Of a stretch of 64,000 bases of DNA, positions 23,040 through 34,400 are shown in pieces. Numbering within the stretch: the first letter of the stretch is position 1; each line of letters starts with the position of its first letter. Origin of the DNA: Rhodamnia argentea (taxonomy: Eukaryota > Streptophyta > Magnoliopsida > Myrtales > Myrtaceae). A model generated the notes under the pieces. It saw only the letters and a list, made by a program, of their open reading frames with translations, did not search any database and was not told the origin of the DNA. The position numbers and the translations under genes are program-made. The stretch is taken from the NCBI RefSeq assembly GCF_020921035.1, contig NC_063158.1, positions 22,802,178 through 22,866,177 on the forward strand. Reading direction: 5' to 3'.

Positions 23040-24041
23040 CGACCCCATGTACATCTCCTTCCTACTCTTCCCCACACCACCCCACACCACCCCACAAACC
23101 AAACCTCCCAGTCCTCACCGGACAAACACCATCAAAACCCACCGCGAGGAAGATGAGAAAGACCCTCGTCGGAGCCCACCACCAGAAACCCTAGCCCGAG
23201 GCCCCTTCCGCTCCGCCGTCGACGATCGCGTGCATATCTAGAAAAAGGAGGAGAAGGGCGGCGAGAGGAAGAGGAAGAGGAAGAAGACACGTCGGAGGAA
23301 TTTATGGCGGTGACTGTCGTGGAGTGGGAGCGCGTGTGGGGCAGTGTACGGACAGATAGAGCTGATTTTGACAAATATTATCCAATAATATCTCTGAGTT
23401 TCTGACAGGAAAGAAAATTAATATTGAAAATTACGAACTAGGAAGTATTCACGACCTTATCCGGATTAAAGTAATTAATTAATACATCATGTGGATAAAC
23501 ATATGAGCCTCCAAAATTTTACCAAAAAAGAATGACGCCTCCCTTATTTTTCACATTCCTCATTTTCATTTTCTTTTTTGTTTATTTCTTTCTTTCTATT
23601 TTTAATTTGTCCGTCGTCGTTTTTGGGACCCAAACAAATTTCACCCGACAAAAAAGGGGGTGTTTCACCGGACCTCGTTGATCGATGCGTTTCAATTAAA
23701 AGACCTGTAGTGGGGTGGCCTTGGATATTAATTAGAACATAGGGTAGTTCTGATAATTTATTCGGGCGCAGGACGCTACTATACGATCCTACTAGTATTA
23801 GCCATTCGAAGATGACGTAGAGTCTACCTTCTCCACCATTAGCTCCCTAAATTGAAAGAAAATATTTTTCCTATTTCACCATCCTAGGAATTCCCGAATT
23901 TAACGTCTCGGAGTTTAGACGAAGCAGTTTAAGGATTTTACTCGGGTCCAAGACTTGAAGTATGATGCCCTTAGAACATAGGCTAGGTAGGACTGCAAGG
24001 TGCATTTTATTGTCTTATATGAGGCTCGGGATCATCCATCG
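23040..24041. other. AIRP2 5' flank and intergenic sequence
   Basis: The first ~350 bp hold the AIRP2 leader and promoter, with purine- and pyrimidine-rich tracts (CCACACCACC near 23070-23100, GAGGAA repeats near 23250-23285). Beyond that the sequence is AT-rich and I see no gene. Confidence 0.4.
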
Positions 24042-24761
24042 GTTCTAGATCGGAAAAATTGTAAAAAAAAATCGTAAACTTATTACACTTTTACCAATTC
24101 AACCTTAAATTTTTTACCGATTCAGTCCTAAACATTTTCACTTTTTTCCAATCAATCCTATTGGTGAAAAATGGGTGACGTAGAAGCCGACCGTCTTACG
24201 TGGTACGGACGATTTTAACTTGAACAATTTTTAATAATATTTTAGTACTTTTTAATTTTTTTATTAATTTTTTTTCTTTTCTTCTTTTCGTGTCTCCGGG
24301 CCCTCGCAGAGGATTGCAAAGCCCTTGCCAACAGCGGGCGAGGGCCTCGACCCTCACCTAGATCTAGGTGAGGCCGGCCTCGACCAAAGCCGCATTAGCC
24401 TCGCCGGCCTCGGTCGTGACCGCATGGGCCTTGCCTAGCGCCCAATCGCTAGCCGCCAAAGAAGAAACTAGAAGAAAAAAAAAAGAATAAAGTTAATAAC
24501 AAAATTCGTAGAATATATTAAAATATTATTACAAATTATCAACGTCAAAGTCTTTTGTGCCACATAGGTGGCCGACGTCCACATCAATGATTTTCAACCA
24601 ATAAGATTAAATTTGTAAGAAGTGAAAAGATTTACGAGTTTTTTTTTTTTTTGGTCGGAGAAAAAATTTATGATTAAATCGGCAAACTTAAAATGTTTAG
24701 GTCTAAATTAGCAAGAATGCAACAGATTTATAACTTTTTCTAATAATTTTCTCGTTTTAGA
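24042..24761. mobile_element. Mutator-like long-TIR element with GC-rich core
   Basis: The ends form imperfect inverted repeats of about 200 bp: left from about 24050 (TCGGAAAAATTGT ... CACTTTTACCAATTCAACC) and right to about 24753. The inner arm includes AATTTTTAATAATATTTTAGT, mirrored by ATTAAAATATTATTACAAATT. The core at about 24295-24450 is GC-rich with repeats of GAGGCC and CCTCG. Candidate target duplication is GTTCTAGA (24042-24049) against GTTTTAGA (24754-24761), 7 of 8 matching. No protein is encoded. Confidence 0.65.
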
Positions 24762-25609
24762 GTTGTTAAAATGGATAATAAACTCCTTTCTTAAATGATT
24801 ATGATGGGTTTTTTTTCTTGTAGTGAGTTGTTAAATTAGTTAGTTATATTCAATAAATGGTGTATAAATAAATTTAAATATAATATGAATGCTAAATAGA
24901 TCACAAATGTGTTGTAAAAGATTTACAATTTATTTGGACACAATCTATCTCTATATAACTCTCTTCATTTTCCCTTACCTTTATTCGATCTCGCTCTCAC
25001 TTATTTCACATTTTCAACTCAATTTAGGTATGAATTTTCCTAAATTGAATTAGATATGAAAGTGTATTATGAATATAGATCGGATGCATTGCAATAAGTG
25101 GATTATAAACGGATTAAATGCGTCTATATCATTTTGAGCCAATCCAAACCCGACCAACACACTGTTTAACAAGTCTATCCGGTCCCGGGCGTGCAAGAAC
25201 CCTTTAACGAACGAAGCCTTCCCGTCATCGACAAGCGAAGGCTGATGGCTCAGCTCAGCCAGGTTCGGGCCACCGGCACATATGCTGCCGTCGGACAGTA
25301 GCGCGTGGAAGAGAATATAGTCAGTGTACCTAACTCAAATAATGCACTAAGCAAACCATCCTACAGAAAATGATGCAAAGCTTTGAGATTGCTCTCACAT
25401 CATCAATCTCAATAGTTGAATTTCATCCCTAACTTCAGCAATCAATGGTCGGTTCCCATCATTGGAAAAACAGGAAATAGATTTAAGATTTGACTAAAGT
25501 TCACATCCTCAAAACTTGTGACATTCCCAGCATTCAATCTCTGCCATGTTCATGAGCCTGTTTAATCAGAGATTCAGTTCATCAATCTTGGATTTCGCCT
25601 TGCTCTGTT
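24762..25609. other. Intergenic, nothing recognised
   Basis: AT-rich to about 25130, then average composition leading into the presumed 3' UTR of the CBSX5-like gene. I see no coding region, RNA gene or clear repeat. Confidence 0.4.
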
Positions 25610-27326
25610 TCAGCTCATGGACCTTAGCCGTTCATGGAAGACCCTCAACATGCTCTTGAAGGTGACGATCCCAGCGAGGCTTCCGTCTTCCTCCACGACC
25701 CAGACATAACTAACTCTGTGCGCAAGCGCCTGAATCATCACTGCGACGAGCGAAGAGCTCGGATAACACATGATGGCCTCTGACCTCCTCACCATCCTCG
25801 CGGAGTAGCCTCCGACTCTCCCATTCCTCACGCACCCAAACTCTTCATCTGACGAAGAGGAAGACGCAGACGGCAAAGAAAACGCTAATTCCTCCTCCAG
25901 TGATTCCAAAAACGTGACCAAGTTCTTCTCTTGCAATCTTTCCTTCACCAGACGAACTAAGCCTTCCGGCGGACCACCGCAATCGATGTACGCCATGAGA
26001 TCTCCGGCAGATAGCGTCAAAACAGCAGCTGATACAGTCAAGTCACAGGAACTGAGAGTCAATGGCGAGATCTCGCCGATCAGCTGGCCTTCGTCGTCGA
26101 CGATGGCCACCGCAGTTTGCTTGAGGTTGGATTCGGGGATCAGACGCAAGGCCGATGCAGCAGGGTCGTAATAGTGCACGGCAAGGATCGAATCGGTGTC
26201 GATGATGCCGAGAGAATTTATCCGAAGGGCCGGTGTGGGGGCAAAGAGATTGATGAAGTTGAGGAGGTATCGAATGATGTCCTCCTGCGTGAGCCAACAG
26301 TATTCACGATGGTGGTGGAGGAGGTTTTTCCTCGGGATCGCTCCCCTGCGAGATCGCAGCGGCACCACCAGGTTCTGCGCGCCTTCAAGGATCAGCTCAA
26401 TCGCATCCAACAAGCTGGAAACAGAAGAGACAGAGTCTGTCAAATGCGTTCAACGTGCAGAGGCAAGAACAAAATCAAGGCAAAATCGACACACAGATAC
26501 TGTCGCAAAGACACTTCCTTTTACATTGAAGTTGGTGGCATCATGAAATTAAACCAAATTCTCATCATAACAGTCAGAAACAATCGTAGAATTACAACAT
26601 TGAACGTTCCAACGAAGAACCAAATGTAAAAATCATATGAACATTCCATGAACTCCTCCCTAAGATTCGGACAAGACACAGAACAGAAGAACGAACACAT
26701 GACTGGAATTAGGATCATGAAGAGCCACAGTTTTAAGGGAAAATCGACATACAATTTCATTCAGGTATGCGCGTAATTAAGTTACTTAATCATCAAACGA
26801 AACTAATTCTCATCAAAGTAGCCACAAAAGGTTCAATTTTGACATTGCAAGTCAGAAAGAAGCATCAAATCGTGCATTCATATCAGGATTCTTTGAATTT
26901 CTCGCCGAAACTCCATAATCTAATCGGATCTCAACAGATATAAGCGCCGAAACCAGGAATCCGCCAATATACGAACCTGGCGTGGGGCTCCAAGTGCCTG
27001 ACAAGGCCAGCGACCTTCGGAACGATCGCTTCGACCTTAGACCGAAGCGCGGCGGCCGGATCGGCGAGGTTCTCTTCCCTGCACAGGAAGCAGACGATGT
27101 CCACAATGCACACCTTGCCCACGCACACGCATCCGCCTTTCTCGCGATCGGTCGTGGCCTCGCTCGGCGGGAGATCGTCGCAGCTCCACAGGCTAACGGC
27201 GGCGTCACCGGACTTCCTGAGGGCGGAGAGAGCGTCGCCGACGGTGGCGGCGGTGGAGAGGCACCTCAGCGCGGGCTTCCCGAGGCACAGGTCGGATATC
27301 TCATTCGCCAGCAATCTCACTGCCAT
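25610..27326 (-). CDS. CBSX5: CBS-domain protein, CBSX5-like
   Basis: Two exons (27326..26977 and 26414..25610) joined by a GT-AG intron give 384 residues. The product starts MAVRLLANEISDLCLGKPAL, as CBSX5 proteins do. CBS units can be read near residues 5-75, 115-190 (SLLDAIELILEGAQNLVVPL, then WLTQEDIIRYLL), 200-270 (AVAIVDDEGQLIGEISPLTL) and at the C-terminus (ALAHRVSYVWVVEEDGSLAG, then IVTFKSMLRVF). A Ser/Asp/Glu-rich linker (SSSSSDEEFG) separates the last unit. CBS modules bind adenosyl ligands; the role of CBSX5 is poorly known. An ATG at 27467 would add 47 residues (MPSRPQLCFFIPPEPGKALR...), but it overlaps a TATA-like CTTTAAAT, so I chose 27326. Confidence 0.9.
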
Positions 27327-27467
27327 GCAAATACGGGGAGAGAGAGGGGAGACGTCGAGGTCGAGATTGGGAGAGCGAAGGTTCGCGAAAGCTGCGGTGG
27401 AGGGAAAGCGCAGAGCTTTTCCGGGCTCGGGAGGGATGAAGAAGCAGAGCTGGGGACGGGATGGCAT

Positions 27468-28322
27468 TTAAAGGGCGGGGTGCCACCGGATATTGCCGGT
27501 TGACAGGTTGCTAAACGACAAGTAACATGGGGGCACGAGCGGGGCCCGCTGTACTTGACCGTCTCGGACATAGGCATTAAGTGGGGCCCCCTCGACAGGA
27601 TGACGATCAATTTGGGGAAACCCACGGAAATTAAAATACCAACGCAGGCTAATAAACCTAGTCAAATGAGAAAGCCACGCTAAACTTGAAAAAGTATTCG
27701 AATTGGATAATCCGCTATAACCAGGAAATCTAAACCTAATCAAATTTAAAAAGATTAGGATAAGACCCTCCTCCGGCCCTGGCCTAGCCAAATTAGATCT
27801 TATTCTTCAACTTCTAGAAAATCTATCTTGAAAATTCAAATGTACTCCACCTATGCTTACTTAAATATCGGAAAGGGATTGGTTTGATCGACGCGGTGTG
27901 AGTCGGGTTTGTGAGTTTGAATATCTTCAATAGAGTTTGATACTCCCACATCGATATTTATATCACATTTAAAACCTGGATTCGGTCTCGAAGTTTTCAT
28001 TCAAAAGTTCATCCTTTGAACTACTTAAGCAATATCTTTATGGTAAAAGTCAATCCACAAATGCTTAATTTGTCAGGATAACGAATTCAATGAAATCTCC
28101 CATATCCAAAAAAAGGAAGAACCCTATTCTTTATAGTGTTTAAAAACTTACAGGATTTATATTTTCTTTCTTTAAACATGGGCCGATTCGAGAAGGACTT
28201 GGATTGATTTTCAGTAGAGAATATCCATGAATATTGACGGTGAGGAAATGTGCTCATAAAGTTAACCTATATGTTGGGTAACTGTCAGAAGATATATGAT
28301 TTTTAGTCAAGTTAATGTTCTC
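27468..28322. other. CBSX5 5' flank and intergenic sequence
   Basis: It holds the CBSX5 upstream region and AT-rich intergenic DNA. A segment at about 27880-27990 (GTGTGAGTCGGGTTTGTGAG... TGATACTCCCACATCGATA) reads like the dispersed LTR-like sequence further right. No gene is seen. Confidence 0.35.
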
Positions 28323-28939
28323 TTTATATTTTGAGTTAATACCACGAAAAACCTAAAATTAGTATATTTATCTCAAATTATTTTTTTTACCACAAAAAAT
28401 TTCAAATTGCTACATCAGCGACAAATTTACCAAAAAATATTTTTTTTATCACTAAAAATTCTAAATTGCTACATCCATGAAAAATTTATCTCAAATAATT
28501 TTTTTGATCACGAAAATCCCCAAATTGGTACATCCGCAATAAATTTATCCAAATTAATTTTTTGATTACCAAAAATCCCAAAATGGTGTATCCGTGATAA
28601 ATTTATCCTATGTTAGTTTAAGTTAAATTGGATTAATACCACAAAAAGTCTCAAGTTGATACATCTAGTGATAGAAAAAGGGTAAAAAAAACCCAAACTA
28701 ATACACCCGTCAACTGTCGCGTGTCATCCAAATCAGCAATTCGATAATAAAATTTAACGGAAACCAATAAGGGTAAATTTGTCACAAGTTTAGGGTTTTT
28801 TGTGGTAAAAAATTAGTTTGGAGCAAATTTATCACGGATGTACTAGTTTGGAGGTTTGTTGTGGTAAAAAAATAATTCGAGGTAAGTTTGTAATAGATGT
28901 ACCAGTTTGATATTTTTCGTGGTATTAACTTTTATATTG
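28323..28939. mobile_element. TIR element built from ~60-bp tandem subrepeats
   Basis: The left end GAGTTAATACCACGAAAAA (from about 28333) is mirrored at the right end (TTTTTCGTGGTATTAACT, to 28930). Each arm consists of repeated units of about 60 bp reading roughly ACCACAAAAAATCCCAAATTG, a 'TACATCCGTGATAAATTTAT' block, then a T-run; the left arm has about four and the right about three in inverse orientation. The target duplication is TTTATATT at 28323-28330 and 28931-28938. A short centre at about 28700-28760 carries CCGTCAACTGTCGCGTGTCA. No protein is encoded. It may be a Mutator-like MITE. Confidence 0.7.
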
Positions 28940-29379
28940 TCTGTATTTGTTGACATGACAATATCTTCGTGGTATGAAAAGCGGACAACGAAATTGAAAG
29001 TTGGCTTTATATATTGTGCAGATACATGCAAAGGTTTACTTATTTGCATCAATTAAGAAATATTATAAACTTCATTTGTGAAAAAAACAATTGAGATTTC
29101 TATCTATATATAAAGACCTACTAATTGTGGACATCACTTGTACTGTTGATTACACCAGACAGCTATGACTATTAACTATACTACTAGTACTAGACATACC
29201 CTCACAGTAGCGAATATACCTTCTTTGTGCGTGGACGACCCCTCCTTGCGCTCGTTGCTCCGTGAAAACAACTTCAAACTGCCCGAGCTCCACAAGTCTA
29301 AAGTTCGACAACGATTTGTTTCATTAAAGCATCTCGTTCTCGCTTGCCGACGCGATTAATTATCGTGCTATTAATATAC

Positions 29380-29660
29380 ATACGGGGCTCGTTTGTCAAT
29401 GAGACCTATAAGTTTCGATATTTTCGGGTCGGATATTCCGATAGAATATCGCACCCATGTTTAGGCTCGGTTTATTTCACTCCTACGGCACTCCACTCAA
29501 CAAATTTCACATGCCATTCCTCCCTAATCCGGCTTCACGCGAGGGGTGTCGAAAGTATCTCACAGCACTTGTCAACGGGGTTTATATGTTCTTTAGACAC
29601 ATGTGGACTACCTCCACATATAGATTTAAGTTTTTGAATTAGACATTCTAACAGTTGTCA
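29380..29660. repeat. Dispersed LTR-like module, copy 1
   Basis: The run AACAAATTTCACATGCCATT ... GGGGTTTATATGTTCTTTA ... CTACCTCCACATAT ... AAGTTTTTGAATTAGACATT recurs in altered form near 30180-30345 and 32420-32890. The ending 'TTTTGRATTRGACATTCTA' is the sort of text that precedes a primer-binding site at the end of plant LTRs. No internal retroelement domain was found. The short open frame at 29165-29359 before it is unrecognised. Confidence 0.4.
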
Positions 29661-30044
29661 CGAGCAATGAAATCACCAAAGTGAAAATTTAACGTTAATG
29701 AATAAATATCTTTCTCAACCATATGTCACCATTTATTTTGTGAACTTTTGAGTCAAACTTTTTTCTATTCTACGAATGCACTCCTCTGCCACAACTTTCC
29801 TCGTCAAAGATATAAGCAAACTTTGTGATTAATGGAAAGTCCAGTGTGGTGATGGTAAGGTAGTGGTAAAAATACCACACTTGATTTATAACTTATTAGC
29901 TTAAACCTTTTAACTCGATATGGTGACGCTTTGGACTTGGTCTCCCTCCCGTACTAAAGGTTTCAATTTTCTGTTGTCCGCTCTCACAACAAGATGGTAT
30001 TGATTGGTTAATGGAATCCCAAGGTAGGTATTGTGGTGTATGGC

Positions 30045-30190
30045 TCGAACTTAGACTTCCTTTCTCTTGGAAATCTCCTCGAATGAAGGTATCTGTATAT
30101 GCGGGAACACTTGAAGTTTGAATTTGTCCTTCCTCTTGGCAATCTCCTCGGATGAAGGTATCTGCTTATGCGGGAATAATTAAAATTTAA
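30045..30190. repeat. Tandem duplication of a ~68-bp unit
   Basis: Two head-to-tail units (about 30050-30118 and 30119-30189) share CTTGG(A/C)AATCTCCTCG, then ATGAAGGTATCTG and TATGCGGGAA. A third, inverted copy of the CTTGGCAATCTCCTCGGATG part lies near 31955-32005, so it belongs to a dispersed repeat. Confidence 0.7.
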
Positions 30191-30345
30191 GCTTTTGGAT
30201 CGGACATTTTGGTATGATACCAAAGTCATGTTTCGCCCGAGTTTATTCCTTGTGTGAGTCCCCGTTCGTCAAATTTCACGTGTCATGCCCGATCCAGCTA
30301 GTGTTAAATATTCCTTATTGGTTGTTTTTTTCTATATCTGTGGTC
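30190..30345. repeat. Dispersed LTR-like module, copy 2
   Basis: Contains CTTTTGGATCGGACATTTTG followed by TTCGTCAAATTTCACGTGTC, the same text as in the modules at 29380-29660 and 32700-32890 but in a permuted order, as expected for pieces of a larger decayed element. Confidence 0.4.
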
Positions 30346-31840
30346 TGTGGGCGACATTCTAACAATAAATCTTCGAACTCTTCATGGACGTCATCTCCTC
30401 TTCGAAATGTTTTGTCTTGCGCTAGGGTTTCTTGGTGGCTATTTAAAAAAAAAGTTGAAAATTTTGTCAACCTTGCTGCTGCCAAAACCCAATTTGTTCA
30501 CGTCTCTTTTCACATTGGTTTTTTCTCAGCAGCCGATCGTTTCTTCATTGATGAAAGGACAAACGACGTTATTTGCTTTTGGACATGAAGATATTCTTCG
30601 GAAGATTTACATTGGATTCGGTCCAAGTTGGGACTTGAAATCTCAACCAAATGTTAGAAGAAAAACTCAACCTCGCATTGAAGATCTTTCCTCCATAGCC
30701 ATTTGCAAGACACAAGAAGAGAAGCACGAGGAATTAGTAGCATTTGAATACGTCCTCCCCTAAAGTTCAAGGAGACTACTTAAATTTTCGGAAGATAGCA
30801 AACGAATTTGAGCACGACAATGTTAAAAGCGACCTTCCCGCCAATACGATATTTCAACTCCTTCCACGTGCATAGTAGATGTACTGTCAAACACTTTAAC
30901 GTGAATAATTTCGGTGGGCAAGATTGAACTATATGAAAAAAGAACTATACATAATTAAGCGATAGAGAAGATCAACGAAGTTGTATTATCGGGATGAACA
31001 TTTAAGTTAAAAAGCAACCGGCCAGGGCACCACTCCACGCCACTCGAAGCCCCGCCCACCGATGCCGGTGGCCGAGAGAAAAAGCGGCGAGCATCTGTAA
31101 AATCCACGGAAGTGGCTAGGCCGCCGACCCATCTTTCGGACTCGAGGACATTGAAGATTAATAAACCTAAAAAGGCATACGACATCACTGTACGGACTGT
31201 CGTATTTAATTTATCGGAAAGAGAAACGAAAGAAATAATTTGAAAAGCATGAGGGGCAAATGAAACGACCCTACCCCACTTCTCTAGAAGGGGCGAGACA
31301 TAGGGCGCCCACGAGAAAGAACGAGAGGCCAATAATCGCGAAGGCCGTGTCATCATGGATGACGACGCCAAGTCATCCTCCGTACGATAAAACGTCAGAC
31401 CATCGAAAGGCGGTAGTACAGAGTTACTGTGCCACTACCGGACACGCCGCTGGGTCGACCGACACGTGTCAGTCCCCAATAGCGCTCTCTCTCTCTCTCT
31501 CTGTGCCGTGCCGAACCGTACGTGCGAGTCGAGACGAGCAACCAACCCTATCGATCGATTTGAGATGTAGATGTTTTCTTAGACTTCGCACGTTGGGGAT
31601 TCTCGTGCTCTGGATTTTGATCGAACGGGGCGCTTAACAATGTGATCGCGCCAAGCGCACAAACATCGTTCCCGTAACGAAGAAGAAAGAGATTCGAATC
31701 GTCCGATACGATGATTTTGTTTTTAATTCGAGGAGATGGGAACCTCCATATCCTTGGAGAGCGATCGAGATTGCCAGACGGTTTCCACCCTCGAGCATAA
31801 AATGAGCAAACGAGGCTTGTCTGGCGTGTGAATTTTGCGA
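30346..31840. other. Intergenic, no supported gene
   Basis: Several open frames exist (for example 30347-30763, plus, 138 codons), but none has recognisable domains and composition does not change at their borders. A CT tract lies near 31488-31501. A partially mirrored segment near 31150-31280 was too weak to call. Confidence 0.35.
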
Positions 31841-31845
31841 ATCTA

Positions 31846-32225
31846 GTGCTCCGTTCATTTGTTTAAAAACGATCTTACAAAAATAAATGTGCGAAATATT
31901 TTCATCATTCATGAAAAGGTAATAGAAAATGACTATTGGGAGTACGCAGCAAAAGCTCGATATCTTCATCCGGGGAGATTACCAATAGAGAGTTCAAGTT
32001 CGAGCCCGCTAACGTATCTAGCTAGATCCATTTTTACTCAAAAGTTTGAGTCAATGAGTTATGGGTCAATTAGGATATATTAACCGCTATATACCGCATC
32101 AATTCTTCGATGTGAGACTTTTCTAACATAACTCACACGTGCATCCTAATACAAGCGATATAAGCGATTATCTTTAGAAAAATATTTTTCAAATTGCTTT
32201 TTTTTAAGAAATAAATGGAGCCTAG
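31846..32225. mobile_element. Possible TIR element, interior scrambled
   Basis: The left end TGCTCCGTTCATTTGTTTAAA (31848 on) mirrors the right end (TTTAAGAAATAAATGGAGC, to about 32222). The end motif GCTCCATTTATTT also appears at the right end of the MITE at 4363-4605. The interior holds an inverted piece of the 30045-30190 repeat and other LTR-like text, suggesting nested insertion. Only about 30 bp of the ends agree, so confidence is low. Confidence 0.35.
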
Positions 32226-32419
32226 ATGTGTTAGGACACCGGAAAATTTATAAAATTTTGGTTATAATCGACAAGTGATAGATATAATTCATGGTAGCAG
32301 AGTTTGGAGGACAACGGACTTCGTCGGTGAAAAGAACCGACAATCAATCGACATTGGAATTGGGAAGTACATGTAAATTGAATTACATGGACGTAAAACC
32401 AATGCGGAACTAAAATATA

Positions 32420-32890
32420 AATCTCGATATGAGGCTCAAGTGTGCGTTTCCGAATTTATTCATCACAATTTGACGCTCGGACTTTGAAATTTTCTCCAAT
32501 TGAAAGATCCAAATCCACAAATGCACCTCATCAATCGACCCATAAACTCTTCAAATTGCGTCGATTTCATACTTCAAGCTATATCTTTTTAAAATATCTT
32601 GCATCCGTATTCGGGGTTTATACGTTCTTTATATACATATCGTCTCGCTCCACCTACTAGCAACTGAAACTTTTGGATTGACCATTCTATCATAGTATTA
32701 ACACAGTTTCTGCCCTAGCTTAATTTCACACATGCGGCCCACTGTTCGTCAAATTCCACACGTCATTCCTAATTTGGCTTACATGCGAGAGGCGGTATTG
32801 AAGCATCCAACATTCTTCTACGTGGTTTATATGCTTTTCATATGCACGTAGTTTCCCTCCACCTATCGTTTTAAGTTTTTAGAGCCGCCG
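32420..32890. repeat. Dispersed LTR-like modules, copies 3 and 4
   Basis: Two modules stand in direct order. The first ends GGGGTTTATACGTTCTTTAT ... CTCCACCTACTAGC ... AACTTTTGGATTGACCATTC. The second runs GTTCGTCAAATTCCACACGT ... GTGGTTTATATGCTTTTCAT ... CTCCACCTATCG ... AAGTTTTTAGAG. The second aligns with the module at 29380-29660 over about 190 bp. From 32890 to 33710 I see nothing recognisable. Confidence 0.45.
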
Positions 32891-33779
32891 GCTGCGGTCT
32901 CACAAATTTTTTCATAGATGCAAACATAATCTACGTTGACTTAGGCGAATGGCTTTGGAGGAAGTTAGGACATTACTTGAGTGTGCTTGACTTAATTAGT
33001 CGATTATGTCGGATGGATGTATATTGAACTTGAGATCAGGAAAAGTTGCGTGGGCAACGCAATGTCCACATGAATTATTTGATAAGTCGCTCTCTCATCT
33101 TTATTCAACTTCCGACCATAGCTATCTTTTTCGTGCGAATGAGAAGAAAACATTTGTGGACGATACTTCTTAGAGACTTAGGGGCCCGAAGTAGACTACC
33201 GACCACGCGAATTAATGTAGATTCTTGGAACAAAAAATGTATTTAGCGATCGATTCATTTTCGTCGCGATAAGGATTTTGTATGATCATTGTCACTTGAA
33301 TTTTCTCTATAAATGCCTGAGAAGTCCTAAAACTTACCGCGTAGCTAAAATTTTTGAAAAGTACAATTTTGAAAGCTGTAGAACTCAACCGCATTTTCCC
33401 GACAAGCATTATGACTCACACTCGCCCTTGTTTTGTCCATTTCGACGATCAATCTGCTCGTCGAACTACTATTTCTGGCTTTCGATTTTGAAGAAAAACA
33501 AAATGGTGGGTATTGGGATTTATGGAAAGGACCGTGGTCCACCCATGTAGGCTAGCACAGCCCTTGACCCACATTCGTGGTAGTTATCGGTTTTTAAACG
33601 TGAATGAGAATCACGTCTTCAGAACGTCGTAAGTCTGTAAGTTCCATTGAACACGAAAACGAGGTATGTTTGTTAATCATGATATACTTCTACGATCAAT
33701 GATTAAAGTAAGACTTGTACATATTATTTTCGTGTGATTCCGCTCCGTATGTTGTGCGATGTGTTCCCTTCAGTGGGTT

Positions 33780-34400
33780 ACAAAGCAGACCTCATACGAG
33801 AAAGAGCGGCAGATTTCAAGCCCTTTTCTCCGATCCCATTTGCTCATCGACTAGCTCCTCCGGCTCATTCGCCGGGACGAGCCCATCCTCCACGGACTCG
33901 ATCGTCAACCGAGCCTCGCCGCGAGGCGGCCGCACCCGCACCACCCTCAAGAACCGCACTCCGCTCCTCTCCAACCCTATCGCCATTTGTTTCCGTTGCC
34001 TCGTCGGGAAACCTCACGGCTACACCGGAGACGGAACGGCCCAATGCTTGCCTTCTATTATCTTAAGATTTTACTTTTTTTCTTACACTATCATTCTTTC
34101 TTTTATCCAATTTATTTTTAAAACCTTTTTTTACTGTATACATTATAAAAGAAGTTCATAGCTCTTCTTAGTGTGGCGCTTGGCGGATTCCACGTCAGCC
34201 TGCGTGTCTTGAGAGAGTAATTAAAATAAAAAAAAGTCACGTTAACATTTTCCGTTAGCCGAATTGGACTGAGTTAACGGATTGACTTGATTGATCCAAT
34301 TTGACAAGTTTTAAGACTAAATTGCGCTTTTGAGAGTTTTAGAATCCAATTACACTTTCGCAAAAAAAATTTAGGACCAATAGTGCAAAGTGTAAGCTAA
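33780..34400. mobile_element. Probable one-ended long-TIR element with GC-rich core
   Basis: A GC-rich block (33790-34060, open in two overlapping plus-strand frames) is followed by an AT-rich arm. That arm carries CCACGTCAGC and TAACGGATTGACTTGATTGA, then AGACTAAATTGCGCTTTTGA and TTTAGGACCAATAGTGCAAA. It resembles the right arms of the elements at 16375-16796 and 47168-47749. No mirrored left arm was found, so it may be truncated. The open frame has a coding-like look but no domain I know. Confidence 0.4.

Noticed and set aside
26117..27503. Several plus-strand frames up to 173 codons
   Set aside because: Antisense shadows of the GC-rich CBSX5-like exons; the minus-strand frame has the family motifs.
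30347..30763. Plus-strand frame of 138 codons in the gene desert
   Set aside because: No domains, no splice partners, average AT-rich composition and repeats on both sides.
33715..34161. Plus-strand open frames of 148 and 110 codons
   Set aside because: They overlap in different phases over a GC-rich block, which makes long frames likely by composition alone. No domain is recognised.
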